Assembly: GCA_022009855.1 (NCBI GenBank)
Contig: CP091727.1
Span: 3,286,001 to 3,350,000 of the forward strand
From: Lentisphaeria bacterium
GTDB taxonomy: Bacteria; Verrucomicrobiota; Lentisphaeria; Victivallales; Victivallaceae
DNA length: 64,000 bases
Direction: 5' to 3'
Shown here: in pieces, positions 39,576-49,994 of the stretch
Position numbering within the stretch: position 1 is the stretch's first letter
Layout: each line of letters begins with the position of its first letter
Program-made: the position numbers and the translations under genes
Notes under the pieces: model-generated
What the model saw: only the letters and a program-made list of their open reading frames with translations
Databases searched by the model: none
Told to the model about the DNA's origin: nothing

Positions 39576-39965
39576 GTATAGTTTGTCAGGATAAGCGTGA
39601 TTTGGGCTATTAATAGTTCAAGCATGTTCTTTTTCATCTTTTATCAGTTCTTAAACCGGAAAACTTGTACACGGTGTAGAGTAAATAACAGAAACAACAG
39701 CCAATCTGAATAGTTGCGATTATTATTTAAAATTAATAATCATTGCTATTAATATTGGTTTTATCACACATTTTTCAGTTTTTTACTTGAAAACATTACT
39801 AATAGTGATACGCTGTATCGGAGTATAATTGTAATCATAATAGTATTACTAAACAGTGCCGTCCCATAATTCTTTGAAATCGTCATTCTAACCACCCTAT
39901 TTGAGCCTGAGTTGATTGTTTTTTAAAATTACCCATTTCCGGTTTTTCCTTTTCGTTGAGTTGGA
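39576..39965. other. AT-rich non-coding stretch
   Basis: No gene is visible. It lies between integrase 3 and an IS4-type transposase and should contain that IS's left end, but I could not fix the boundary. Confidence 0.4.
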
Positions 39966-41194
39966 TTATAGTTGTGCGAATCCTGGTAAATATGCCTGTT
40001 CCGGAGCGCCTCGCATACGGACAGAGTCAGATGCTGTCCCACAACATCTGAGGACACTTCCCATATCCAGGCAGCGCCAGATGACTCCGCGCAAGGCAGT
40101 GAACAATCTTGTAAAAGTATGCTTCCATTCATTCTGCCATGCAATAAAGCGGAGTAAAATATATGTGAGAAGAGCCGTCCATATTTGCCAGCGCACCGCG
40201 TTCTCGTTGTAGCCAATGAAGTCTGAGAGTTGAAGAGTCTGTTTGATCTCCTTGAAGAAAACTTCAATGGCCCAGCGAGCCTTGTAGAGATCGCAAATAG
40301 AGCTTGCCGCCCAAGTGAAGTTGTCGGTGATGAAGGTCATCCGTTTGGGCTTTCCGTCGATTTCGACGATTGCTTCGATCAGACGGAGAGTTTCAGGATA
40401 CCAGACGGAAGTTCGTTGTCCGGTCAGTTTGATGACAACATCTCGAAGAATATTGAGCTTGGGTGCGCTGTGCTGTCCCACAACATCATACTTCATATTG
40501 TCCTTGGCGCGGGTGATCCAGAAAACGCCGCGTTGGAAAAGCCGCCAGAGGTGTTTGAAGTCGACATACGCCTTGTCAAAGATGACAATTTCACCTTCGT
40601 TGATTCCCTCGCAAAGTGCCGGTGCTTCCGCAGAATCGTGTGTACCGGCTGTTTTTACAAGAATGAAATTCGGCAGAAAGGAACGCAAATCCAGACGCAA
40701 ATGCATTTTCGCCGCCGCTTTCCGCCTGCAGTGTTTTGCCCAATCCAGACAGTTGGCGATCAGCTGAATCGTTGTCGAATCAACCACATGGATCATCCGC
40801 TTGAAGCGTCTCGGCAACGCACAGTAGCGTCTGCCTTGAATCCGAAAGTTCGGACTGATCTCATTCAGATGAGCAAGAACTTCCCAGAACAGTTTTTCCG
40901 CCATGCCTGCGTCACGGTTCCGGTTCGCGTGGGACAGACCATTACGGCTCGGGGAACGCAATCCCGAATTTTGCTTACCAGACCGCAATGATTTCGAAGC
41001 GTATCGCAGATGTCGTTCAGCCCCAGGGCATGCGTCAGCTGTCCGAAGACCAGAGCCAGAACATGACTCGTCGGGCTGAACACCCGAGACTGCCTGTCTA
41101 TTCCGAACTCATTGGCAAGTTTCGGAATCAAATTTCGCGGAATCAACTTGAAAATTTGCGATAATACGGTCATTTTATGCTTTGATGGTTTCAT
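39966..41194 (-). CDS. IS4-type DDE transposase (apparent frameshift)
   Basis: About 410 aa from the ATG at 41194. N-terminal DUF4372-like part (MKPSKHKMTVLSQIFKLIPR, IDRQSRVFSPTSHVLALVFG) and DDE_Tnp_1 core: IHVVDSTTIQL (first Asp), IVIFDKAYVDFKHLW (second Asp), and the YREK-like KARWAIEVFFKEIKQTLQLS (Glu). One indel near 40,940 (GGGGAA) joins the two frames. The ends of the element are not certain. Confidence 0.85.
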
Positions 41195-41279
41195 GGATGC
41201 TCCTTGTTTTTTTGCTGAAATATAAGTTGCATCCAGAACCATCATCTTTCAACTTTTTCTTTTCCTATGGGATGGCTGT

Positions 41280-41373
41280 GGAAAAAAGTCGTACTGAATG
41301 TGTCAAGATGGGCTTGGCACAGAACAAAAAAGAGTTATTAACAGAAAAAAGCCAATCTTTTTGAAATTGGCTC
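41280..41373. repeat. Dispersed repeat A, copy 1
   Basis: About 94 bases found again at 48952-49046 with a single A-run difference. It ends with AGCCAATCTTTTTGAAATTG, a short hairpin-forming motif. In copy 2 it is directly followed by repeat B; here repeat B is 2.4 kb away. Confidence 0.85.
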
Positions 41374-41456
41374 GGATGTTTGAAGATTTTACTCAATTCA
41401 AACTCGTAAAAAATTGAGTTTTTCTCGGCATCGAAGTGGAATTGGGAGGAGGAGTT

Positions 41457-42451
41457 ATGAGAAAATTACGAGTGATTCAGGTTGGTACCGCGCCGATGGT
41501 GCATGCCGAACATGTGGCGATTGCATTGCGAGGATTGCCGGAAACGTATGATCTTCTGGGGGTGGTTGAGGAGGATCCCTGCTCCGCACGCGTGCGGAAG
41601 GGTTAAAATCATACGCCGGTTTGCCATATATGAGTTGGGAAGACGCGGTGCGGCTTCGGCCGGACGCATTTTTCATCGAGACCGATGAACACCAACTGGT
41701 TCGCAATGCGATCCGATCGCTGGAGGCCGGTTTCCCGACTTATATGGATAAGCCCGGCTCTGAGAATTCTGCAGAATTCCACCGAATGTGCAGTTTGGCC
41801 GAATCCCGAAAACTGGTATTGTGCATGGGATATATGTTTCGCCAGAATCCGGCAGTTCTGTATGCGCTTGAACTGCTGAAACAGGGAAAACTCGGCGAGA
41901 TCTTCAGCGTCGAAGGTCAGATGAACAACTGTTCCGACGTCGGTTACCAGAAATGGCTTCCACGTTTCAAAGGCGGTATGATGTACTATCTCGGGTGTCA
42001 CATGATTGACGTGATGGTGCATTTTTGCGGATTTCCCGACGCAGTCGAACCAATGAACAGTCGGACCGGACTACGTGGTATTGACTGTGTGGACTACGGC
42101 TTCTGCGCCTACCGCTACAAAAACGGAATTTCATTTGTCAAAACCAACTGCGTGGAAATCAACGGTGTCAACCGTCGTTCCATCGTCATCACCGGCTCCA
42201 AAGGCAGTTTTGAAATCCGTCCGATCGAAATTCCGCGCGACGATGGCTGGGACGATACGGTCGCCTATGTGACGTTGAACAACGATCATCCGTATACAGA
42301 CGGGCGCGTTGAAGTGAAGTTTCTTCCTCACAAACGCTACGATGGGTTATTGCTCAATTTTGCCCGCTATGTGCGCGGCGAAGCGGAAAATCCGTATACG
42401 CCGGAATATGAGGGAAAACTTCACGATCTGATTCTTCAATCCTGTGAATGA
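41457..42451 (+). CDS. Gfo/Idh/MocA-family oxidoreductase (apparent frameshift)
   Basis: About 332 aa. N-terminal NAD(P) Rossmann start MRKLRVIQVGTAPMVHAEHV; then FPTYMDKPGSENSAEF (the E/DKP motif), LVLCMGYMFRQNPAV, and the C-terminal domain with FKGGMMYYLGCHMIDVMVHF (catalytic His region). Members oxidise or reduce sugars and inositols. A strong site (GGGAGGAGG) precedes the ATG. One base is missing near 41,595; correction joins RAEGLKSYAGLPYMS. Likely part of carbohydrate metabolism; substrate unknown. Confidence 0.85.
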
Positions 42452-42533
42452 CAGCATGATCTAAGTTCAAGGAGACAAGACCGATCAAACAGATTGTTCT
42501 TGCTGAAGTTTTCCTGAAAATATGAGAAGAAGT

Positions 42534-43573
42534 TCATGAAGCACGGGCGAAAAGAGATTCAGCGATGAAATTAACGGTGGAGCTGATGAATTTCGGGCAA
42601 CGTCTGGGAAAATTGAGTTCATTTTGGAGTTCGGAAGCAATCGTCCGACGGATGTCGACGAAAGCGAATGAATTGGAATGCCGGGTCGGGTGGAGCTGAT
42701 CTCGAGCGTGATCAAGTTTGGAACAATGAATCCACGTGAGTGTCGTGGCGAAGAAACAGAGGTCAAAATGGTTTTCAACAGACAATTGATTGCGGCATTT
42801 GGGAGTCGTTCGCGCCGATTTCGTGCTTGATTTCTTTGAATCCGCTCTCAATTTTCCATCGTGCGGCGTAGTATTCGATCATCTGTTCCGACGTCAGTTC
42901 AAGATCGGTCGTAAAGGAAGGAAACGTGAAGTTGCGGTAATAAACAAAGACAACGCGGATTTCGCATTTCAAAGCGCCGAAGATACAGCGAGCTCGGAAA
43001 AATGGATCTGCCATCTTTTTCTATAGAGATGAATCGGGGCGCATCTCGCTTGATTTTTGAGTTGCCCGGAGATTTCACGGACGGGTGGAAGTCTTTTCCC
43101 ATATTTTCATTTCCGTCCCCGTTTCGGAGGCATGTTTTCCGGGAAGTCGAAGAGAATCACGGAAACGCGCAATCTGGAGAGAAGATCAACTTTTTGCTGA
43201 AGATGTTTGCGAACCTTCTTCAAAAGCGTCAGCGAACCGAACCAGCTGTCACAAACAATCAAAATGAGACAATTGAAAATCCCGGCGAGTTTGACCACCA
43301 GAGCGGCTCCGATTCTGGATTTGGTGTTGAGCCATTGCGCATAGAGGAGTTTTGCGGAGGATCTGATTTTTTGAAGCAGCGGCATATAGAGTTATTGTAG
43401 AATTGCTTGAGCGTGCCGCGTCCGGCGATGACTTCAGAGAATTTACGGAATATACTGCTGATTCTGCCGGGTTGTCCGCCGAAGGCCAGCGTGATCATGA
43501 TGGTTCGGAAAATAATCTGGCGGTAGACGGGAACCATTGCGATTGCTTGGTCGAGCAGTTCCAGAAATTTCAT
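42534..43573 (-). pseudogene. Broken DDE transposase
   Basis: Fragments in at least four frames read in order as one transposase: KFLELLDQAIAMVPVYRQII, CDSWFGSLTLLKKVRKHL (Asp), VDLLSRLRVS, and YYAARWKIESGFKEIKHEIG (Glu helix). The 3' end is unclear. With this many shifts it could be true decay or accumulated sequencing errors; no IS ends recognised. Confidence 0.6.
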
Positions 43574-43762
43574 GGGAGCCTCCTTTCGTTTGAATCTATC
43601 AATATAGCACAAGCGACTTTTTGGAGTCATTTTTTACATATTGATAATCAACGGGTTGAATCGATAAATTTAACAGTCTGAAAGGCTCGTGAATGAACGA
43701 ACTGAAAAATTTCGACTTCAAACCGAAAAAAATGCGACAATCGCGTCAAGAGGACAGGGAAA

Positions 43763-43915
43763 TTATAGTATACGAATAGGGATTTTGTCCGTTCTGTTCC
43801 CTGTTTCCGACAGAAAAAAATTTTCAACTTTTTTCTGTTCGATGTCCACACAGACGGAAAATTGCGTGAACGTTTTCCGATTCGCGGAAGTCGTTCAAAA
43901 AAACAAACCTGAAAA
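43763..43915. repeat. Dispersed repeat B, copy 1 (interrupted by IS66)
   Basis: About 153 bases shared with 49053-49207, starting TTATAGTATACGAA. It continues on the other side of the IS66 element (from 46344, ACAGGAAA), so the IS jumped into this repeat. Confidence 0.85.
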
Positions 43916-44060
43916 GTATATGCCCAGTGAGCCCCATGGTGAGGGGGATATCGCGGTGGAGCTTTGGAAAAAATTAGAGCCAGGAGAAAAATGATGCCGT
44001 CTGGCGTTTGAGCGCCAGACGGCATTCCCCGCTTCATAATAATGAGCCTGAGCTTATTGA

Positions 44061-45539
44061 CTATTTTGCTTCTCCCTTGGGGATCAGAGAATCAATCTGC
44101 TCTGCCGGAGTGGCATTCAAACGCGGCAGAACGTCTTCGAGCCACTTGCGAAAGCAGATGCCGTTCGCTTTGCATGTTGCGGCGAATGAATACAGAATTG
44201 CGAGCCGCTGCCCACCGGCTTCACTTCCGGCAAAGAGACAGTTCTTTCGGATGATCGCAATTCCTCGATTGAGGCGCTCAGCCGGATTGTTGTCGATGTT
44301 CAATCGGGAATCCTTCAGGAACTTTTTGAGTTCCGCTTCAATGTTCAACGCATAAGAAATGGCTTGCGCGACCGGTGAAGATGGACGCTCCGACTCCTTG
44401 AGAACCCGGCACTGCGCAAAAAATTCCTGGACCAGCTTCTGAGACTGCCGGCGTGCATTTTTCCGCTCTTGAAAGAGGGCGGTTTCCGTGCCCTTCTTTT
44501 CCGCCCACTCTTTTGCAACACGCTCAATTTGGTAGAGTTCCTGTATAATTTTCAACAGAGGCTCAGCTTTTCCATATCCGTTTTCAACGGCTTGCAGAAA
44601 GCGCCTGCGGGCATGTGCCCAGCAACATGCAACCTCGCAGTCCAGTTTTTCATAGGCCGCGTAAGAGTCTCTGATGATTGTTCCGGAGTAATCTCCGAGC
44701 AGACTTTTTGCGACATCCCGGGATCGGGACGGTGAAAAGTGAAAAGCGATCATCGGCGGCCCGACTCCAGTCAATCGACACCACAGATATGCTTGCTTAC
44801 ACTTCTTTGCCCCCTTGACCATTAGTTTGATGAACGTTTCATCCGCATGAAGGATATCGCACTGCATAATCCGGTCAACCATCCGTTCATAAAGGGGCAG
44901 CAAGGCATCTGCCGTGCGCTTGTAGAGATCTTCCAGAGTGGATGGAGCCACCGGCAATCCATCGCTGCTGAACATTCGTGCCTGGCGTTCCAGAGGGATA
45001 GCATTCTCCACCTTGTCCGCCGCCACTTTTGCTACGAAAGAAATGTCATAACGAGTTCTGCCGCTGACCGAATCGAAAACATCTCCCGGAGCCGGAGCCG
45101 TAACTACACCGCGCAACGCATCAGAGGGATCGGCATATTTGGCCCGCTTGAAATGAATCACATATAATCCGGTACGGTAAGCGATCCGTTCGCTTTCCTC
45201 GTAACCGATTAAAGTCATCCCCTGCCGCTTTTCTTCCGGAACATCAATGATGTGTTCCTCGCGCGGCAGGTCAGACGGAATTTCAGAAAGAGCATTCGGC
45301 TGCCGGACTCTACGTTCGTGCTCCGACACCTTCTGAGGTGCTTTCTCAATCGGCGCTTCCTCCTCTTCTTCAGGAAAAAGCGATGGGGTATCATCCTCTG
45401 GAATATAATGTTCCGTTTTGGAACCGAACATCTGGCGTTTGAACCACGCTAACTCATTGCTGAGCTTTTCATTCTCCTCAGCCAAATCCCGGATGGCGTG
45501 TCGCGCCTCATCCAAAGTTGTAACCACCGGTAATACCAT
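44061..45539 (-). CDS. tnpC: IS66 transposase TnpC
   Basis: Intact, 492 aa. N-terminal leucine-rich coiled coil (DLAEENEKLSNELAWFKRQM), zinc/HTH region, and DDE core: ILHADETFIKL (first Asp), TIIRDSYAAYEKLDCEVACC (second Asp), DNNPAERLNRGIAIIRKN (Glu). The C-terminal ANGICFRKWLEDVLPRL is typical. It carries out strand transfer with help of TnpA and TnpB. Confidence 0.95.
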   Translation of the reverse strand: MVLPVVTTLDEARHAIRDLAEENEKLSNELAWFKRQMFGSKTEHYIPEDDTPSLFPEEEEEAPIEKAPQKVSEHERRVRQPNALSEIPSDLPREEHIIDVPEEKRQGMTLIGYEESERIAYRTGLYVIHFKRAKYADPSDALRGVVTAPAPGDVFDSVSGRTRYDISFVAKVAADKVENAIPLERQARMFSSDGLPVAPSTLEDLYKRTADALLPLYERMVDRIMQCDILHADETFIKLMVKGAKKCKQAYLWCRLTGVGPPMIAFHFSPSRSRDVAKSLLGDYSGTIIRDSYAAYEKLDCEVACCWAHARRRFLQAVENGYGKAEPLLKIIQELYQIERVAKEWAEKKGTETALFQERKNARRQSQKLVQEFFAQCRVLKESERPSSPVAQAISYALNIEAELKKFLKDSRLNIDNNPAERLNRGIAIIRKNCLFAGSEAGGQRLAILYSFAATCKANGICFRKWLEDVLPRLNATPAEQIDSLIPKGEAK

Positions 45540-45579
45540 AATGAGAATATACCGGATTCCTACTCAAATTCAAGTCCAG

Positions 45580-45921
45580 TCAAGACTTTTTCGAGTATCT
45601 TTTGTAATAGCGATGCGGTTTGATCCCGGACAGGAGCGCTGCAAGTTCTCGACTGGACAATTCAATCCGCCCTTCCGCCGATTTGGGAAGGTGAAAGGCA
45701 CCGCTTTCCAAGCGCTTCATCCAAATCGTAAAGCCATCTCCCTGCCATTGCAAAATCTTCACCATTTTGCGACTGCGACCGAAAAATACGAAAGCGTGAC
45801 CAGATTCCGGCTCCTGCTGAATATATTCTTCCACCGCTCCTGCAAGGCCGTCAAACGATTTGCGCATGCTGATCGGCGTGGGGCAGTAGTAGAACTTTAT
45901 TGCTCCGCTGAAACCGAACAT
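45580..45921 (-). CDS. tnpB: IS66 accessory protein TnpB
   Basis: Intact, 113 aa, normal IS66 Orf2 size. Motifs PTPISMRKSFDGLAGAV, HAFVFFGRSRKMVKILQWQG and FTIWMKRLESGAFHLP are standard. It overlaps the end of tnpA by 25 bases. Required with TnpC for transposition in this family. Not related to the RNA-guided TnpB of IS200/IS605. Confidence 0.95.
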   Translation of the reverse strand: MFGFSGAIKFYYCPTPISMRKSFDGLAGAVEEYIQQEPESGHAFVFFGRSRKMVKILQWQGDGFTIWMKRLESGAFHLPKSAEGRIELSSRELAALLSGIKPHRYYKRYSKKS

Positions 45922-46253
45922 GCCAACGTCCTCAATACCGTCAAAACATTGAGCAAGGTCGCTTGATCGAAATCACACGTAACTTGAATTTCAAAACCTG
46001 CGGCGTGAAGGCTTATTCCGCTGTCGGAACCGTTCCGGGCTCCTCCTGCCGCCAAAGGAACTTCTACAAACTCCAACTCTCCGGAGGCAGGGGATTTTCC
46101 CTCACGCTCCTTCTTCAAGATCCCTATCCAGCGACGTACATTCTCATATGGCAAATCTTTCAGCTCGCAATATTCCTGAATCGTTAAACCGCCATCCCAA
46201 TATTCCGACAACTGTTCCCGCCAGTAGTCACGACTACGCCTTTCTCGTTCCAT
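45897..46253 (-). CDS. tnpA: IS66 accessory protein TnpA
   Basis: Intact, 118 aa. Helix-turn-helix near the N-terminus (YWREQLSEYWDGGLTIQEYC, LPYENVRRWIGILKK), then a short variable linker and a C-terminal beta-rich tail (GFEIQVTCDFDQATLLNVLT). First gene of the IS66 operon. Confidence 0.9.
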   Translation of the reverse strand: MERERRSRDYWREQLSEYWDGGLTIQEYCELKDLPYENVRRWIGILKKEREGKSPASGELEFVEVPLAAGGARNGSDSGISLHAAGFEIQVTCDFDQATLLNVLTVLRTLACSVSAEQ

Positions 46254-46533
46254 TTGCGCCTCCCGGTTTCAAGTTCCGGAGGCAAGGTAATCTCACTTCG
46301 GGAGGATTTCTAGATGGGGCTCACTGGGCATACACCCTGAAAAACAGGAAACTTTAGTTGTAAATATGACTGCACGTAACTTACGTGTAGCACGAGAACC
46401 GATTTTTTCCACCAACGGAGAGCGAATCGCGGCAAATATTCCGTCGATTCCGTAACCGAACGGAAGCGAATTTGACTTTCCGGCGGGAAACGGTACATTA
46501 ACTTAAAAAGGCAACGTTGAAACAGCAGGAACT

Positions 46534-47505
46534 ATGAGAAAACCTTCAGACATCGGCCTTCGCCAGATTGCGGAAAGAACCGGCTTCAATATCTCCACCG
46601 TCTCCCGTGCGCTGAACAACCGCGCAGGAGTTTCCGGCGCCGCCATCCGGCGAATTCTTCAGGCGGCCCGGGAGATCGGCTACCGCAATTCCTCCCGGCC
46701 GGTCTATGCGGTCATCCTGCCCGCCACCCGCGAATTCGGATGGTACCTTCAAAGCATGTTGCTGGCACTCCGGGAAGAATCTCTCCGTTGGGAGGTAGAG
46801 CTGGAATTCATCTTCGCCGATCAGGCGGAATTTCTGCAGGAACGAAGTCTCGCGGGGATCATCTCTCTCGACTACAATTCAAAAATCGTCCACCATCTCA
46901 ACACGGTGGTCCCGCTGGTCTGCCTGAATGACTTTCCGATCCATCTGGACAACATCTACTCCGTATCCTCCGACGACTCGCAGGGGATTCGGGAGGCGGT
47001 CGGGCTGCTGGTCTCCCACGGACACCGGAAAATCGGCATGTTCTTCCACGGTGGACTGGATGTCCGCGGCACACAGGAGCGAATCACTGCTTTTGAAAAA
47101 TGCCGGGAGCTCTTTGCGCTGGAACCTGATGCGCTGGAGCTGCAGAACTGTCAGAATCCCTATAAAAACTATTTTTACGATTCCATCTTCTCCCTGATCC
47201 GCCGGGGAGTGACCGCAATCATCTGCAGTGGCGAATCCGAATCCGCCGAGGCGCTCACGGCGATCCGTTTCTGCGGCAGAAAAGTTCCGGATGACCTGTC
47301 GCTCATCTGTTATGAGGTCAAGTATTTCAGCCGGTTCCTCGACCCGCCTTTGACGACGATCGAGCAGGATTTTCCTGCACTCGCTCAAGCGGCGTTTAAA
47401 CTGCTTGACCAGTTGATTCATACCGGATCCGCACCCGGTGATGTGATCGTGAACTGCCGCCTTCACGAACGCAGTTCCGTCTCAATTCCGCCTGCCTGGA
47501 AATAA
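46534..47505 (+). CDS. LacI-family transcriptional regulator
   Basis: Intact, 323 aa. N-terminal helix-turn-helix and hinge: LRQIAERTGFNISTVSRALN, GAAIRRILQAAREIGYR. The periplasmic-binding-like sensor domain follows (YAVILPATREFGWYLQSM; SSDDSQGIREAVGLLVSHGH; PDDLSLICYEVKYFSRFLDP). It likely senses a sugar and controls the neighbouring carbohydrate genes, probably through the strong promoter at 47565. Upstream DNA is the far side of the IS66 insertion, so its own promoter may be changed. Confidence 0.9.
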   Translation: MRKPSDIGLRQIAERTGFNISTVSRALNNRAGVSGAAIRRILQAAREIGYRNSSRPVYAVILPATREFGWYLQSMLLALREESLRWEVELEFIFADQAEFLQERSLAGIISLDYNSKIVHHLNTVVPLVCLNDFPIHLDNIYSVSSDDSQGIREAVGLLVSHGHRKIGMFFHGGLDVRGTQERITAFEKCRELFALEPDALELQNCQNPYKNYFYDSIFSLIRRGVTAIICSGESESAEALTAIRFCGRKVPDDLSLICYEVKYFSRFLDPPLTTIEQDFPALAQAAFKLLDQLIHTGSAPGDVIVNCRLHERSSVSIPPAWK

Positions 47506-47564
47506 TTATTGTGTTTCATTGCAATATTTTGCTTTCTCTTGCGATCCATTTCCTGCGAATCCTG

Positions 47565-47593
47565 TTGACATTAGCTCTCCCCTGCGGTATAAT
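47565..47593 (+). promoter_or_regulatory. Near-consensus sigma-70 promoter downstream of lacI-type gene
   Basis: TTGACA (47565-47570), 17-base spacer, TATAAT (47588-47593). Such a perfect promoter suits control by the LacI-type repressor just upstream. The next gene is now an IS transposase; the prepilin-LVIVD-PL8 operon further down may have been its original target. Confidence 0.8.
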
Positions 47594-47736
47594 TAAAACA
47601 AAGAGTATCTCGCAGTCGACGCACACGGAAAAAGAGAGAAAACTTTAGAGGTAATTTCAAAAGTTTTTAATTTTCGGGGATGAAAAAAGAGGCAGAAGGC
47701 TCATTTTAACTTAGGGATACCAAACCTGGAGGAAAA

Positions 47737-48854
47737 ATGAACGATCTGCCGAAGCTTTACTTGACGATGGAAGCATATCTTTTTCCAATGCTGGAAGAAG
47801 AAATTGGCGAATTAACTGCAAAAATGAAAGAGTTTTTGCGGATTGTAGAATTGGTAAAACCGTCCCGTTTCATCACCAACGCGCTGCGTTGGAGCGGATT
47901 GGGACGTCCGATGAAATACCGGGAAAAAAATGCTTCGAGCGTTTTTTCTGAAAGTGGTCTATGACCTTCCGACGACGAAGGGGCTGATTGAAAATTTGAA
48001 TACAAATCCGAGTTTGCGAAGACTTTGTGGCTGGGAGTATCGTGGAGACGTTCCGTCCGAAGCAACTTTCTCAAGGGCGTTCGGGATTTTTGCCCAAGAG
48101 AAAGTGTGCGATGCAATCCATGCGGCAATTGTTCGGGAAAATTATACCGACAAATTGGTGGGACACGCAAGCCTTGATTCAACCGCGATCATCGGTCGTG
48201 AGAAAGCTTGCCGCAAAAACACGCCGAAACTCAAGCTCAAGAAGAAGCGCGGGCGAAAAAGTATAGCGGAGAAAGCGGCGTTGTCCCAACAGGAAATCGC
48301 GGAGGTCAAAACCCGGCGGCTTGAATTGCAAGTGCATCAAACACTACCGGAGAATCTTGCCGGTCTTCCGCAAGGTTGCGATTGGGGCGGTAAACGCGAC
48401 AGCAAGGGTAAAACGTCTTATTGGTGCGGCTACAAACTCCATCTTGCGGTTGGGGACGGGGAAGTTCCACTGGCTGCGATTTTAAGTTCAGCCTCGTTGC
48501 ACGACAGTCAAGCGGCAATCCCTTTGATGCAGATGTCTTCGGCACGAGCAAAAATTCTGTATGATTTAGCGGATTGCGCCTATGACGCGGAAGAAATCAA
48601 GGCTGTTTCGAAAAAGATGGGACATATTCCGGTTATTGATCCCAATCCACGACGGGGAAAAACGGTTGAATTGCCCCCGGACCGGAAGATTCGTTATCGG
48701 GGGGCGTTCAACGGTTGAGCGGGTAAATTCGGATTTGAAAGACAACTATGGCGCACGTCATGTCAGGGTGAAAGGGCATTGGAAAGTCCTGTGTCATCTG
48801 ATGTTCGGCATAATCGCCATCACAGTGAAGCAACTGTTCAACATGCTTGAATAG
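47737..48854 (+). CDS. IS5/IS1182-type DDE transposase (two apparent frameshifts)
   Basis: About 373 aa when frames broken near 47,930 and 48,705 are joined. Motifs: LKVVYDLPTTKGLIENLNTN, EATFSRAFGIFAQEK, HASLDSTAIIGREK (Asp), ILYDLADCAYDAEEI (Asp), and RSTVERVNSDLKDNYGARHV (Glu). A GGAGG site precedes the start. It separates the LacI gene and its promoter from the prepilin operon. The ends of the IS are not identified. Confidence 0.8.
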
Positions 48855-48951
48855 ATTGATTTACCTTCGATTGAAAATTGAAAAATAGGAACTCCCGTGG
48901 TGACGGGAAAGGAGGTTCACACACAAAAAAGCGATTTTTTACGGCTTTTTG

Positions 48952-49214
48952 GGAAAAAAGTCGTACTGAATGTGTCAAGATGGGCTTGGCACAGAACAAA
49001 AAAGAGTTATTAACAGAAAAAAAGCCAATCTTTTTGAAATTGGCTCTTTAGGTTATAGTATACGAAGATTTTTGTCCGTTCTGTTCCCTGTTTTCCGACA
49101 GAAAAAATTTTCAACTTTTTTGTTCGATGTCCAAACGGACGGAAAATTGCGTGAACGTTTTCCGATTCGCGGAAGCCGTTCAAAAAAGAACAAACCTGAA
49201 AAACAGGAAAAACT
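48952..49214. repeat. Dispersed repeats A and B, joined (copy 2)
   Basis: 48952-49046 matches 41280-41373 and 49053-49207 matches 43763-43915 plus the bases after IS66. Here the two are contiguous, directly upstream of the prepilin gene. Function unknown; TTATAGTATACGAA inside it resembles a promoter -10 region. Confidence 0.85.
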
Positions 49215-49255
49215 TCAGGTATAAAATACGGCAACCCAAAAAAGCGAGGAGATTT

Positions 49256-49994
49256 ATGCGCATCGTCTCAAACCGGTCGAAACACCATTCTGAAATGAAC
49301 GAACTGACTTTTTACATTGATAGAACTTCTTATAGTTGTTGCAGTTATCGCCATTCTTGCCGCCATGTTGCTGCCGGCGCTGGGAAAAGCGCGCAACAAG
49401 GCAAAGAGCATCAGCTGCATTTCCAATCTCAAACAGGTTTCACAGCTCTTCGCGATGTATGCCGGAGATTATGATGGGTTCTGCCCGGGCAACTTGTTCG
49501 CCGGGGATTACGTGAGTCAGTGCGCCCAAGGAGATTCTAAAGAACTGCGGATAAACTACACTGCACCGCGTGGATTCTGGTTCTGCCCGAACACAGCTAC
49601 TCCCACGGGAGCTACCACTTTTCGCTCCAACTATGTCATCCCCCGTGAAGACAATACCGTGAATAATCCTAATCGATTCCTGCCGCGAGGTCCCGTTCCG
49701 GTCTATCAGAAAAACGATACGGAGTTTGAATGCAGAAAATTGTCGAATTTGACAGGGAAAGGCGTGATCCTCTACGAGAAACAACTGGTTCTCAACGGAA
49801 AAATTGGAGATCCCTACCGTGGTCGTACTTTCTCGTTATACTCAAAACTCCCGTATTGGCTCACTGCCGAGGAAAGAGACAGAGTAGGATATATTTTACA
49901 TGAAGGCAATGCTAATTTTGCGTTTTCAGACGGTCACATCAAAACTCTGAAAGTTGCTGAAAATCTTTTCAACAAAAGCTGGGAGTTACAATGA
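49256..49994 (+). CDS. Prepilin-type N-terminal cleavage/methylation protein (apparent frameshift)
   Basis: About 245 aa. Removing one T from the T5 run near 49,309 gives the type IV prepilin signal LTFTLIELLIVVAVIAIL followed by AAMLLPALGKARNKAKSISC, and the C-terminal NANFAFSDGHIKTLK (H-x9-DG type). Such pseudopilin-like proteins are extremely abundant in Lentisphaerota and are thought to be surface or secretion components. A GCGAGGAG site precedes the ATG. Its stop lies in the start region of the LVIVD gene, so the two form an operon. Confidence 0.8.

Larger units (their letters stand above)
43916..46335 (-). mobile_element. Complete IS66-family element (2,420 bp)
   Basis: Terminal inverted repeats GTATATGCCCAGTGAGCCCC and GTGTATGCCCAGTGAGCCCC, and an 8-bp target duplication CCTGAAAA at 43908-43915 and 46336-46343. 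All three genes (tnpA, tnpB, tnpC) are intact, so it may be active and recent. Confidence 0.95.
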
